Positions 16,945 to 25,770 of a DNA stretch of 64,000 bases are shown in pieces; within the stretch, counting starts at the first letter, position 1, and each line of letters starts with the position of its first letter. The DNA is from Hymenobacter psychrophilus (GTDB lineage: Bacteria; Bacteroidota; Bacteroidia; Cytophagales; Hymenobacteraceae). The translations under genes and the position numbers were made by a program. The notes below the pieces were generated by a model. The model was not told where the DNA came from and searched no databases. It saw only the letters and a list, made by a program, of their open reading frames with translations. The stretch is taken from the NCBI RefSeq assembly GCF_900107135.1, contig NZ_FNOV01000005.1, positions 1 through 64,000 of the forward strand, written 5' to 3'.

Positions 16945-17757
16945 ATGTCGAAGTTGAAAATACTCTATGCTGCCACGGAAATTGATCCGTTTTTGCAGAC
17001 CACCAAGGTAGCGGAGTTTTTGCGGCGCTTGCCGCAGGGAATGCAGGAAATGGGGATGGAAATCCGCATTTTTGTACCCCGTTTTGGCATTATCAACGAG
17101 CGGAAAAACCGACTGCACGAAGTGGTACGCCTCTCGGGCATCAATATTGCCGTGGGCGAAGACGAAAAGCCCCTCATTATTAAGGTAGCTTCTATCCCCA
17201 ACGCCAAGCTGCAGGTATACTTTATTGATAACGAGGATTATTTCCACCGCAAATCGGTACTGGTCGACAAGAACGATAAATTTCATTCCGACAACGACGA
17301 ACGAGCCATCTTTTTCTGCAAAGGTGTACTCGAAACGGTTAAAAAACTCGGCTGGGCGCCCGATATCGTGCATTGCAACGACTGGATGACGGGCCTGATT
17401 CCGATGTATCTGAAAACGACCTACAAAAAGGACCCGATTTTCAAGGATGCCAAGTCAGTGTTCACGATTTACAGCAACGAATTTGACTTCAAATTCGACG
17501 CCGATATTGTGGAGAAGGCCAAGATGCTCGATATCGATGACGACATGCTCGCGTCGTTGAAGACGGCCGATTTCGGCGGCTTCATCAAAATGGGTATGGA
17601 ATACGCCGATATGGTGGTGAAATCAGACGAAGATTTCAGCGAAAACATGGAAGCGCTGTTCACCGAATATTCAACCAACAAGCAAATTGAACAGGTTGCC
17701 GCCGACGACGACCTGCTGACCTCTTACTACGCGCTCTATAATGAACTGGCCAACTAG
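16945..17757 (+). CDS. Starch/glycogen-synthase N-terminal (GT5) domain protein, C-half absent
   Basis: 270 residues that align only with the N-terminal half of GT5 glycogen/starch synthases. Visible are MSKLKILYAATEIDPFL, IRIFVPRFGIINERK, VYFIDNEDYFHRK and PDIVHCNDWMTGLIPMYLK. The family's ADP-glucose-binding KTGGL is replaced by QTTKV, and the C-terminal GT-B half that carries most catalytic residues is missing. It is probably not a normal glycogen synthase. It overlaps the DUF4270 gene by 17 bases and precedes glmS, an order I recall in other Bacteroidota. Its true role is unknown. Confidence 0.85.
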   Translation: MSKLKILYAATEIDPFLQTTKVAEFLRRLPQGMQEMGMEIRIFVPRFGIINERKNRLHEVVRLSGINIAVGEDEKPLIIKVASIPNAKLQVYFIDNEDYFHRKSVLVDKNDKFHSDNDERAIFFCKGVLETVKKLGWAPDIVHCNDWMTGLIPMYLKTTYKKDPIFKDAKSVFTIYSNEFDFKFDADIVEKAKMLDIDDDMLASLKTADFGGFIKMGMEYADMVVKSDEDFSENMEALFTEYSTNKQIEQVAADDDLLTSYYALYNELAN

Positions 17758-19291
17758 CGCCGGCCGACTTGCGTCGGTTTCCCTGCTCGGGATTACACTG
17801 CTGGGCCTGACCAGCGGCTGCGAAAAAGCTACCGACCTGGGTTTAGAACTACCCGGCACGTCGCCCATTTCGGCTACTTACCTCGATTTGTCGGTCAAGG
17901 CTTCTACGGTGCGCCAGCCAGTGGTACAAACCGTGAAGGCCAACAGCGCACTGGTGGGCCGCATACGCGACTCATTTGTGGGCACTACCACCGCCGCCGC
18001 CGCCCTGAACCTGCTGGTGCTGCCAGCACTTTCGCCGCTGGATTCCTTGCCGGCCAAATTCACTGATGCCCGCCTCGATTCGGCGGTGTTCAGCCTTACA
18101 TTCGACCAAGTGTATGGTTCGGCCACCCAGCCGTTGGTGCTTGATGTACTGCCTTTAAAGCAGGCGCTTGATGAACGGACGGTGTATAATTCGACTACTG
18201 CGGTAGAAACGAATGCGCCGCTGGTGAGCAGCTTTGCAGCCGTGCTCAACCGCGACAATATCATACAGCTACCGACTAGTAACTCCCCGGATGTCATCAC
18301 CGTGGCTTCGCCCCAGCGTACTATTCGGATTCCGTTGCTTAAACCGGGTGGTACTGCGCCACTGGTAAGTTCGGTTTTTGCCGCCATGACCTCGAACGCC
18401 GCCTTCAACCAGAGTACGCTCGACGGGCTCTGGAAAGGGGTGCTGCTACAGCCCAGCGCGAGCCATTCGGGTAACATAATAGGCATTCCGCGTGCGGCCA
18501 GTCGGACAATTAATGTGATTACGTTTTACTTCCGTACTGGTACTGAAGGAAAGCGGCGCAGCTACTCCATCTACTTGGCTAACATTGCCCCCCCGACGCA
18601 GGCTGGCTCCTTCACTGATGGGCGCTATTTCACCCAACTCACTACCGATTTTACCGGGGGTGCGCTGGCTGGCCTAACGCCCCAGAATCCGCTGACAGCC
18701 GCAAGAACCAACGGCCTGACATACGTGCAGGAAGGCACGGGGCTGAACACCCGGCTGGAGTTTACAGGCCCAGAGCTGGATTCCCTACGCAACAACCCCA
18801 CGTTGGTCATCAACCGGGCCGAACTACTTATTCCGGTTCGGCAGCTCAGTAACGGCTTGTTCCCCTACCCTTCTGCCCTCTACCTGTATGAGGTCAATGA
18901 CACCAACCAGATTCTGACGCGCCAGAGCGGAGCTTCAACCATCGACCGCTTGGTGCAGCAGGATGAGCCGGTTCAGCTCAGCAGTGGCGCGCTCGTATTG
19001 CCCTCTTCTACTGGAGTGGGCTATCCAGCGCCAGTGCTGGTTCCATTCGGACAAAATCCAACCCAGTTCTATACGGTCAGCATCACCAAATACCTGCAGG
19101 TTTTCCTGCAGAACCGCTTCAACACGGGAGAGGACCGGCCTTCGGGCTTGCTACTCTCACCAGCCCTGCGCAACAGCGAAGGGCTGTTGCTACCGCAGCA
19201 AAGTGGTACAGTAGCTAACCTAAACCTGAACCGTGCCCAGCTCGATGCCAACAACATCCGGTTGCGCGTATACTATTCCAAACTTCAGTAA
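17741..19291 (+). CDS. DUF4270 domain-containing lipoprotein
   Basis: 516 residues. The signal peptide has lipobox GLTSGC (Cys about 27). A long beta-rich DUF4270 region follows, with DSFVGTTTAAAALNLL and, near the C-terminus, NNIRLRVYYSKLQ. The family is confined largely to Bacteroidota and its function is unknown. It is expected on the periplasmic face or outer-membrane surface. The start overlaps the upstream gene by 17 bases, so translation is probably coupled. The next gene downstream is glmS, which makes an envelope precursor. Confidence 0.88.
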   Translation: MNWPTSAGRLASVSLLGITLLGLTSGCEKATDLGLELPGTSPISATYLDLSVKASTVRQPVVQTVKANSALVGRIRDSFVGTTTAAAALNLLVLPALSPLDSLPAKFTDARLDSAVFSLTFDQVYGSATQPLVLDVLPLKQALDERTVYNSTTAVETNAPLVSSFAAVLNRDNIIQLPTSNSPDVITVASPQRTIRIPLLKPGGTAPLVSSVFAAMTSNAAFNQSTLDGLWKGVLLQPSASHSGNIIGIPRAASRTINVITFYFRTGTEGKRRSYSIYLANIAPPTQAGSFTDGRYFTQLTTDFTGGALAGLTPQNPLTAARTNGLTYVQEGTGLNTRLEFTGPELDSLRNNPTLVINRAELLIPVRQLSNGLFPYPSALYLYEVNDTNQILTRQSGASTIDRLVQQDEPVQLSSGALVLPSSTGVGYPAPVLVPFGQNPTQFYTVSITKYLQVFLQNRFNTGEDRPSGLLLSPALRNSEGLLLPQQSGTVANLNLNRAQLDANNIRLRVYYSKLQ

Positions 19292-19346
19292 GGAGTAATA
19301 GTCCTTCATCGGCCTTAGGGCGGCACGGCCTTTGCCAGTGTCGCCC

Positions 19347-19354
19347 TACTTTTG
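19347..19354 (+). promoter_or_regulatory. Putative -7 box for glmS
   Basis: TACTTTTG lies 51 bases upstream of the glmS start, in the 113-base gap after the DUF4270 gene. The nearest TTG is only 12 bases upstream, so the -33 element is weak. Confidence 0.45.
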
Positions 19355-19404
19355 TCTCAAACTTTTTTCTCTTCGAGCTCCGGCTCAGAATACCGTCAAC
19401 CACT

Positions 19405-21243
19405 ATGTGCGGAATTGTTGCTTATATCGGGTACCGCGAGGCCTGCCCCATCATTCTTAAAGGCCTGCATCGGCTCGAATACCGCGGCTACGATTCGGCT
19501 GGCGTGGCGCTACTTGATGGCGAAACGCTTAGCGTATATAAAAAGAAAGGCAAAGTAGCCGAGTTGGAGGGCTTCATTGCGGAGAAAAATACGCATGCTA
19601 ATATCGGTATGGGCCACACCCGTTGGGCTACCCACGGCGAGCCAAACGACGTGAACGCCCACCCGCATTACTCTACTTCGGAGCGCATCGCCATCATTCA
19701 CAATGGTATCATTGAGAACTATGCTGCTCTCAAAGAGCATTTGCAGCAGCAGGGCCATGTATTTCACTCTGATACCGACACGGAAGTATTCGTGAATCTG
19801 ATTGAGGAGATTCAGAAGAAAAACCAAGGCTCGCTGGAGCAGGCTGTACGGCTAGCCCTCCACGAAGTAGTAGGTGCCTACGCTATTGTGGTACTGAGCA
19901 AGGATAACCCTGGTCAGCTCATCGCGGCCCGCAAAGGCTCGCCGCTGGTAGTAGGTATCGGCGAGAACGAATTTTTCCTGGCCTCCGACGCTACGCCAAT
20001 CATCGAGTACACGAGCGATGTGGTGTATGTGAACGACTACGAGCTGGTGGTTATCAAGGACGGCGAAATGGACCTGCGTAGCCGCGAGGATGTGAAGCAG
20101 ACGCCCTACATCCAGAAGTTGGAGTTGGAGCTGGACCGCATTGAGAAGGGCGGCTACGAGCACTTCATGCTAAAGGAGATTTTCGAGCAGCCCCGCTCCA
20201 TCCTCGACTCGATGCGCGGCCGCCTGGAACTGGAAGCCGGCCATTTGAACATGGGGGGCGTGCGGGCCTACGAGCGCAAGTTTGTGAATGCCGACCGTAT
20301 CCTGATTGTAGCCTGCGGTACTTCGTGGCACGCCGGCTTGGTGGCCGAGTACCTGCTCGAAGACTTGGCCCGGGTGCCGGTGGAAGTGGAGTACGCCTCC
20401 GAATTCCGCTACCGCAACCCCGTTATTACGGAGCGCGACATCGTAATTGCTATTTCGCAGAGCGGTGAAACGGCCGACACGCTGGCTGCCCTCGATTTGG
20501 CTAAGAGCCGCGGTGCCACCATTTTCGGCATTTGTAACGTGGTGGGCAGTAGCATTGCTCGCGCCACCGACGCAGGTGCCTACACCCACGCAGGCCCCGA
20601 AATTGGCGTAGCCTCGACCAAAGCCTTTACGGCCCAGGTAACGGTGCTCACGCTGCTGGCCATGATTGTGGGCCATAAGCGTGGCGCGCTTACCGACACC
20701 CGTTTGCGCGAGCTGATGGTGGAGTTGGAAACCATTCCAGCCAAAGTAGAAAAGGCCTTGGAACTGAATACCGAAATCATGCAGATTGCGGAAATCTTCA
20801 AGGATTCTACCAACTTCCTGTACCTAGGCCGGGGCTATAACTTCCCGGTGGCTCTCGAAGGCGCGCTTAAGCTCAAGGAAATCAGCTATATCCACGCCGA
20901 GGGTTATCCTGCCGCCGAGATGAAGCACGGCCCCATTGCCCTCATCGATGAGAACATGCCGGTGGTGGTAATTGCCACCAAGGACAGCTCTTACGAGAAG
21001 ATAGTGAGCAATATTCAGGAGGTAAAAGCCCGCAAAGGCCGTATTATTGCCGTGGTAACCGAGGGCGACACCATCATCCCGGCCATGGCCGAGTTTACGA
21101 TTGAGGTGCCTGCTACCAGCGAAGTACTGATGCCGCTCGTGTCGGTAGTTCCACTGCAACTGCTTTCTTACCATATTGCCGTACTGCGCGGCTGCAACGT
21201 CGACCAGCCCCGTAACTTGGCTAAGTCGGTAACAGTAGAATAG
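19405..21243 (+). CDS. glmS: Glutamine:fructose-6-phosphate aminotransferase (isomerizing)
   Basis: 612 residues, full length. MCGIVAYIGYREACP places the nucleophile Cys next to the initiator Met. The glutaminase domain spans about 1-220 (GMGHTRWATHGEPND). Two SIS sugar-isomerase domains follow, with VACGTSWHAG, ISQSGETADT and the C-terminal NLAKSVTVE. It makes glucosamine-6-phosphate, the entry to peptidoglycan and LPS amino sugars. I see no glmS ribozyme in the 113-base leader. It ends at the 40-bp palindromic terminator. Confidence 0.98.
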   Translation: MCGIVAYIGYREACPIILKGLHRLEYRGYDSAGVALLDGETLSVYKKKGKVAELEGFIAEKNTHANIGMGHTRWATHGEPNDVNAHPHYSTSERIAIIHNGIIENYAALKEHLQQQGHVFHSDTDTEVFVNLIEEIQKKNQGSLEQAVRLALHEVVGAYAIVVLSKDNPGQLIAARKGSPLVVGIGENEFFLASDATPIIEYTSDVVYVNDYELVVIKDGEMDLRSREDVKQTPYIQKLELELDRIEKGGYEHFMLKEIFEQPRSILDSMRGRLELEAGHLNMGGVRAYERKFVNADRILIVACGTSWHAGLVAEYLLEDLARVPVEVEYASEFRYRNPVITERDIVIAISQSGETADTLAALDLAKSRGATIFGICNVVGSSIARATDAGAYTHAGPEIGVASTKAFTAQVTVLTLLAMIVGHKRGALTDTRLRELMVELETIPAKVEKALELNTEIMQIAEIFKDSTNFLYLGRGYNFPVALEGALKLKEISYIHAEGYPAAEMKHGPIALIDENMPVVVIATKDSSYEKIVSNIQEVKARKGRIIAVVTEGDTIIPAMAEFTIEVPATSEVLMPLVSVVPLQLLSYHIAVLRGCNVDQPRNLAKSVTVE

Positions 21244-21293
21244 TATTATTGAAGTGTTGGTTGCGAGCATGAATGCCCGCAGCCTGACTATAT

Positions 21294-21333
21294 GCAAACT
21301 GCCGCTCCGGAAGCTTCCGGAGCGGCAGTTTGC
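21294..21333. terminator. Palindromic bidirectional terminator
   Basis: A 40-base perfect palindrome (GCAAACTGCCGCTCCGGAAG and its complement) lies between convergent glmS and the 21359 gene. Confidence 0.85.
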
Positions 21334-21358
21334 GTTGGGGAAGCCATGTAGCTTCGTC

Positions 21359-22024
21359 TTACAGCGTGAATGGCTCGCCGCGCAGATACATCGTTTTCAG
21401 CAGCGGGCATACCTTGTAGCGCTCCTCATGAGTGTCCTGGTAGAGGGCTTCCAGCGTTTCGTACACCCGCGCTATGCCCATGGCATTAGCCCACTCGAAG
21501 GGGCCATGCGGGTAGTTGGTGCCCAGCTTCATACCCAGGTCAATGTCCTGTACCGAAGCCGTACCCTCCTGAAGCGTGTAGCAGGCTTCGTTGATAATCA
21601 TGCACACAATGCGCGGCGTTACTAGGCCCACACGGTCGGCTACGAGGCGGTATTCGGTGCCCAGGTTGGCGCAGAGGTCGGCCAGCACGGTGGCCGTGGC
21701 GGGATCGAGGAGCGTTACTTCCAGCAGGGGCCGGTCGAGGAGCGTGGGCAGGGCGCAGAGGCCGAATACGGGGCCGAAGGGCGGCTCTTCGTCGTGGAAG
21801 AGCTGGGCCAGGCTGCGGGCGGTAGTATCGTAGAACAGGGGCTGGCGAGGCTGTTCGTAGTGCAGTTCGGGCCAGCTGCGCAGGTCGAAAGCCGCATCGG
21901 CGGCGGCGAGGCGGCCGGTCAGGTCGGGCGCGGTGGCGGGGCAGAAGTCGTAGTGGTGCGCCTCGCCAAACTTACGGCGCAACTCGGTTTCGACGGTTTC
22001 GCCGCCCACGATAAACAGATGCAT
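21359..22024 (-). CDS. 3-hydroxyacyl-CoA dehydrogenase C-domain protein with degenerate N-domain
   Basis: About 221 residues from the ATG at 22024. The C-terminal 95 residues match the dimerisation domain of 3-hydroxyacyl-CoA dehydrogenases: VGLVTPRIVCMIINEACYTL, DIDLGMKLGTNYPHGPFEWA. The first 120 residues are short and lack the Gly-rich NAD motif and the catalytic His of the usual Rossmann domain. It may be non-catalytic or use another activity. A -7 box TATCTTTG at 22047-22054 lies downstream of the next ATG (22072), which supports the shorter start. Confidence 0.8.
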   Translation of the reverse strand: MHLFIVGGETVETELRRKFGEAHHYDFCPATAPDLTGRLAAADAAFDLRSWPELHYEQPRQPLFYDTTARSLAQLFHDEEPPFGPVFGLCALPTLLDRPLLEVTLLDPATATVLADLCANLGTEYRLVADRVGLVTPRIVCMIINEACYTLQEGTASVQDIDLGMKLGTNYPHGPFEWANAMGIARVYETLEALYQDTHEERYKVCPLLKTMYLRGEPFTL

Positions 22025-22046
22025 AGATTTTCGGCTTACTTTAGCC

Positions 22047-22054
22047 CAAAGATA
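22047..22054 (-). promoter_or_regulatory. Putative -7 box for the 3-hydroxyacyl-CoA dehydrogenase-like gene
   Basis: Minus-strand TATCTTTG lies 23 bases upstream of the chosen start. It lies between this gene and the divergent ridA. Confidence 0.45.
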
Positions 22055-22090
22055 GTTCTTTCGTTTACCCACCTCGTTTTTACCTTACCT

Positions 22091-22480
22091 ATGGCTCATA
22101 CCGTCGTTTTTTCACCCCAGGCCCCCGCTCCTATCGGTCCTTACAGCCAGGCTATCCGGGCTGGCGGCACCGTGTACGTTTCGGGTCAGATTGCTCTCGA
22201 CCCGGCCACCGGCCAACTGGTGGGCAACGGCGACGTGGCAGCTGAAACGCACCAGGTAATGCGCAATCTGCAGGCCGTATTGATGGCCGCTGGCCTTTCG
22301 ATGCGCCATATTGTGAAGTGTACCATCTTCGTGCAGGACCTGGGCAATTTCGGCCTCATCAACGACATCTACGGCAGCTACTTCAACGCCGACTACGCTC
22401 CTGCCCGCGAAACCGTGGAAGTGAGCCGCCTACCCAAAGATGTGCAGGTAGAAATTTCATGCGTGGCGGTGGAGGGCTAA
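22091..22480 (+). CDS. ridA: RidA-family reactive intermediate/imine deaminase
   Basis: 129 residues. The start is the ATG at 22091 (MAHTVVFSPQAPAPIGPYSQAI). Family signatures are PIGPYSQAI, VSGQIALDPATG and the substrate-binding Arg in YAPARETVEVSRLPKDVQVEI. It hydrolyses reactive enamine/imine intermediates such as 2-aminoacrylate from PLP enzymes. A longer open frame begins at 21794 but overlaps the opposite gene and has no homology. It is divergent from 21359-22024. Confidence 0.94.
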   Translation: MAHTVVFSPQAPAPIGPYSQAIRAGGTVYVSGQIALDPATGQLVGNGDVAAETHQVMRNLQAVLMAAGLSMRHIVKCTIFVQDLGNFGLINDIYGSYFNADYAPARETVEVSRLPKDVQVEISCVAVEG

Positions 22481-22634
22481 AGTGCTGAGGCAGTGAGCTG
22501 ACGTTCTGAAAGCCCCGCGGCCCAAACGGCTCAGAAATCCTTTTTTACCTGCACCTTCGGTTCGCCGAATTACCAGGTCAGGCTGTTTTACCGAATAGCC
22601 AATCTCTCGTTTCATTAATTCGATAGTTCACCTC

Positions 22635-22829
22635 ATGCGCGAGCTGGGCATCTTTCTATTCTGCGCGGGGCTGGTTGCCATGATAGCGCCCCTGTTGCTA
22701 CCAGCCAACTTCCGGTTTCCGCTGCTCGACTGGATGTATACCTGGGGCCCAACGGTGGCCTGGGCTATTAAGGGTGGCGCGGTACTGCTGGGCCTGGGGC
22801 TCTGGCTGGGCTTCAGAAATCGGGAATAA
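22635..22829 (+). CDS. Small two-helix membrane protein
   Basis: 64 residues with two hydrophobic segments (LGIFLFCAGLVAMIAPLLLP and AIKGGAVLLGLGLWLGF) separated by a short WMYTWGPTV loop. The layout resembles the DUF2905 small membrane family, but identity is not certain. Its stop TAA overlaps the ATG of the pentapeptide gene by one base (TAATG). That coupling supports it as a real gene. Confidence 0.65.
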   Translation: MRELGIFLFCAGLVAMIAPLLLPANFRFPLLDWMYTWGPTVAWAIKGGAVLLGLGLWLGFRNRE

Positions 22830-23440
22830 TGCGCCGCCCTACTGCCCGTAAACCAGCCAAAGCCTTGGTGCGGCCCGACTACTTTCCGCTCGAAAACGTG
22901 CTTACCAGAGCACTGCCGCCAGCGCTGGTGGGGCTGAGCGAGTTCGAGCAATTTCATTTTATTGGATTCGATTTAAGCCAGGCTGATCTGGCTGGCCGGC
23001 GGTTCACCGACTGCCTGTTCGAGACCTGTAACCTGGCCGGGGCCTCGTTGGCCAATACCAGTCTGCAAAATGTGGCTTTCGATGGTTGCAAGTTGCTGGG
23101 CCTGCAGTTCACCGCCTGCCGCGACCTGCTTTTCGGGGTGCATTTCGACCGTTGTCAGCTCGATTACGCCTTGTTCGGGGGCAAACAGATGGCCGGTACG
23201 CGCTTCGAAGGCTGCTCGCTACGAGAGGCAGATTTCGCCGATACCGACTTAACCGGGAGCGTTTTTGCCGACTGCGACTTGACAGGCACCTTGTTTGAGA
23301 ACACAAAGCTGGCGGGTGCCGACCTATGCACCGCCCGCCACCTCCAACTCGACCCGGCCCTCAACGAAGTGAAAGGCACCCGCTTCGCCCTCGAAAGCCT
23401 ACCGGGCCTGCTGACGAAATTCGGATTAGTGGTGGAGTGA
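22829..23440 (+). CDS. Pentapeptide-repeat protein
   Basis: 203 residues. From about residue 50 there are runs of A(D/N)LXX-type pentapeptides, for example ADLAGRRFTDCLFETCNLAG and ADFADTDLTGSVFADCDLTG. They should fold as a right-handed quadrilateral beta-helix. A role in DNA mimicry or gyrase protection (as in Qnr/MfpA) is possible but unproven. It resembles the generic chromosomal group with Cys and Phe at centre positions. It is coupled by a TAATG overlap to the small membrane protein. Confidence 0.88.
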   Translation: MRRPTARKPAKALVRPDYFPLENVLTRALPPALVGLSEFEQFHFIGFDLSQADLAGRRFTDCLFETCNLAGASLANTSLQNVAFDGCKLLGLQFTACRDLLFGVHFDRCQLDYALFGGKQMAGTRFEGCSLREADFADTDLTGSVFADCDLTGTLFENTKLAGADLCTARHLQLDPALNEVKGTRFALESLPGLLTKFGLVVE

Positions 23441-23449
23441 ACCGGTGAA

Positions 23450-23568
23450 AGAGTTGTCATCCTGCCATTACGCGACTTGAAAGGAGAGAGGAATTTGAGT
23501 GCAGCCATTGAACAAAATCGTTCGGTAATGTCGGCCCAGATTCCTCCGCCGTCGGAATGACAGTTCTT
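23450..23568. repeat. Degenerate GTCAT palindromic repeat
   Basis: An imperfect inverted element bounded by GAGTTGTCATCCTG and CGGAATGACAGTTCT, of the same GTCAT...ATGAC type as the elements at 30098 and 37202. It lies between the pentapeptide gene and gltX. Internal pairing is weaker than in the other copies. Confidence 0.55.
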
Positions 23569-23594
23569 TCGCTATTTCACCAACTCACCTTTCG

Positions 23595-23602
23595 TACCTT
23601 TG
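23595..23602 (+). promoter_or_regulatory. Putative -7 box for gltX
   Basis: TACCTTTG, identical to the rRNA -7 boxes, lies 43 bases upstream of the gltX start. No TTG at the usual distance. Confidence 0.5.
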
Positions 23603-23644
23603 CAGCGCGGTTTCTCAATCTGAATAAAGCCGCACAACGAACGT

Positions 23645-25186
23645 ATGGAAAGAGAAGTACGGGTGCGTTTTGCGCCCAGCCCCACCGGCCCGCTGCATAT
23701 CGGCGGCGTGCGCACCGCGCTATACAACTACCTGCTGGCCCGCAAGCTGGGCGGTAAGATGCTGCTGCGCATCGAAGACACCGACCAGAACCGATTTGTG
23801 CCCGGCGCCGAGCAGTATATTATGGACGCGCTGCGCTGGTGCGGTATCGAGATTGACGAGGGTATCGAGCAGGGCGGCCCCCACGCGCCCTACCGCCAGA
23901 GCGAGCGGAAGCCCATGTACCGCCAGTATGCCGACCAACTCATCAAGGACGGGTACGCCTATTATGCCTTCGATACGCCCGAAGAGCTGGACGCCATGCG
24001 CGCCCGCCTGACGGCCGCCAAAGTGCCCAACCCGCAGTACAACAGCATTACGCGGGCCCAGATGCGCAACTCGCTCACGCTGCCCGCCGAAGAAACCGAG
24101 CAGCTACTGTCCGCCGGCACGCCCTACGTTATCCGCCTGAAAGTGCCCCGCAAGGAGGAAGTGCGCTTCCAGGATTTGATCCGGGGCTGGGTGGTGGTGC
24201 ATTCGTCGGCTATTGATGACAAGGTGCTGATGAAGTCCGATGGCATGCCAACCTACCACCTGGCTAACATCGTGGACGACCATCTGATGGAAATCACGCA
24301 CGTTATCCGGGGTGAGGAGTGGCTGCCTTCGGCGCCGCTGCACGTGCTGCTGTACCGCTACCTGGGTTGGGAAGACACCATGCCGCAGTTTGCCCACCTA
24401 CCGTTGCTGCTCAAGCCCGACGGCACCGGCAAACTCAGCAAGCGCGACGGCGACAAGCTGGGTTTCCCGGTGTTCCCATTGGAATTCCACGGCACCGACG
24501 CCGAGGGCCAGCCCACCGTGAGCAGCGGCTACCGTGAGGCCGGCTACCTGCCCGAGGCGTTTATCAACTTCCTGGCCTTTCTGGGCTGGAACCCCGGTAC
24601 ACCCCAGGAGCTGTTTACCATGGACGAGCTGATTGAGAACTTCACGATTGAGCGCGTAAGCAAGTCGCCGGCCCGCTTCGACCAGAACAAGGTACGTTGG
24701 TACAACGAGCAGTACCTGCGCGCCAAGCCCGATGCCGAACTGGCCCAGTACCTCATCGACGACCTGCAGAAGCAGGGCCGGGAAGTTTCGGCCGACAAAG
24801 CCACCCAGATTGCGGCCCTGGTAAAAGAGCGCGCCACTTTCCCGGCCGATTTGGCCCAGGAAGCCCAACTGTTCTTCGAACGGCCCACCAGCTACGACGA
24901 GCAGGTTATCAGCAAGAAGTGGAACCCGGCAGTAGCCGCCACGCTGGCCGAATTCGCCACCCAGTTGCCCACCACCCCCGATGCCTCGCCCGACGAGATT
25001 AAGGCACTCCTGACGCAGGTGGTGGAAAGCCAGGGCCTCAAAATCGGGCAGGTGTTGCAGGCGTTGCGCGTGGCCGTAACCGGCGCCGGTGCCGGCCCCG
25101 ACCTGATGCACATCATGCACATCCTGGGTCCGCAGGAAACCGCCGAGCGGATTCAGGCAGCCGTAGCGGCCCTGCCCGCGGCCTAG
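23645..25186 (+). CDS. gltX: Glutamyl-tRNA synthetase
   Basis: 513 residues. The class-I signature HIGG is in FAPSPTGPLHIGGVRTALYN, and the KMSKS-like motif is GKLSKRDGDKLGFPVFP. The C-terminal anticodon-binding helical domain is complete. It charges tRNA-Glu with glutamate, and possibly tRNA-Gln if no GlnRS is present. It is a single-gene unit ending at the terminator at 25209. Confidence 0.97.
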   Translation: MEREVRVRFAPSPTGPLHIGGVRTALYNYLLARKLGGKMLLRIEDTDQNRFVPGAEQYIMDALRWCGIEIDEGIEQGGPHAPYRQSERKPMYRQYADQLIKDGYAYYAFDTPEELDAMRARLTAAKVPNPQYNSITRAQMRNSLTLPAEETEQLLSAGTPYVIRLKVPRKEEVRFQDLIRGWVVVHSSAIDDKVLMKSDGMPTYHLANIVDDHLMEITHVIRGEEWLPSAPLHVLLYRYLGWEDTMPQFAHLPLLLKPDGTGKLSKRDGDKLGFPVFPLEFHGTDAEGQPTVSSGYREAGYLPEAFINFLAFLGWNPGTPQELFTMDELIENFTIERVSKSPARFDQNKVRWYNEQYLRAKPDAELAQYLIDDLQKQGREVSADKATQIAALVKERATFPADLAQEAQLFFERPTSYDEQVISKKWNPAVAATLAEFATQLPTTPDASPDEIKALLTQVVESQGLKIGQVLQALRVAVTGAGAGPDLMHIMHILGPQETAERIQAAVAALPAA

Positions 25187-25208
25187 CGTTTACGGTTTGC
25201 CAACAGGT

Positions 25209-25245
25209 AAAAGCCCGCCCGACAGTTTGTCGGGTGGGCTTTTTC
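25209..25245 (+). terminator. gltX terminator
   Basis: Stem AAAAGCCCGCCCGACA (25209-25224) pairs with the 25228-25244 region, with one G:T, followed by a T tract. Confidence 0.9.
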
Positions 25246-25344
25246 ATCAGGGCAGCGGCATATCCTTCGTACGAACGGCTGCGTACTTACAAGGCGTAAG
25301 GCTTAAGCCCGCGCCCGTCATTTTATCTCCTCCGCCCCTGTACT

Positions 25345-25707
25345 ATGGCCAAGAAACCCGCTAAATCGAAAAGCAAAAAAGAAGAGCCCGAGAAGAAAGC
25401 CCGGGTTCATAAGGAGCTTGAGGGCTTCGAAATCAAGGTGAACCCGCTGGGCGAAATCACTTCCAACTACTCCATCGAGGATATCAACAAGTTTCTGAAC
25501 CGCCACGTGCGCGACAAAAAGCTAGTGAACCGCGACGGGGCCTTTGGCGAGAAAGAGGAGGACGACCTGCCAATTGAAGAAGTGGAGGAATCGGAGGAGG
25601 ATTTCGTGCGCCGCAGCAGCACCGAGGCCAAGAGCAAGAAGCCTAAGGCCAACGCAAAAGGCAAAGAGGTGGATGAAGACGAGGTAACGGACGACGAGGA
25701 CGAGTAG
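25345..25707 (+). CDS. Small charged protein of unknown function
   Basis: 120 residues. The N-terminus is Lys-rich (AKKPAKSKSKKEE). A conserved core (LEGFEIKVNPLGEI, SIEDINKFLNRHVRDKKL) lies at about 25-60. The C-terminal half is very acidic and ends in DEDEVTDDEDE. I recall similar proteins in other Bacteroidota but no function. It is probably a cytoplasmic protein with disordered ends. It is followed by the TIGR00266 gene. Confidence 0.75.
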   Translation: MAKKPAKSKSKKEEPEKKARVHKELEGFEIKVNPLGEITSNYSIEDINKFLNRHVRDKKLVNRDGAFGEKEEDDLPIEEVEESEEDFVRRSSTEAKSKKPKANAKGKEVDEDEVTDDEDE

Positions 25708-25770
25708 GCCCACAGTTCATTCATCTTTCGCTATACTTGACCTTCTTTCCGCCAACAGCCAGACCTCGCT

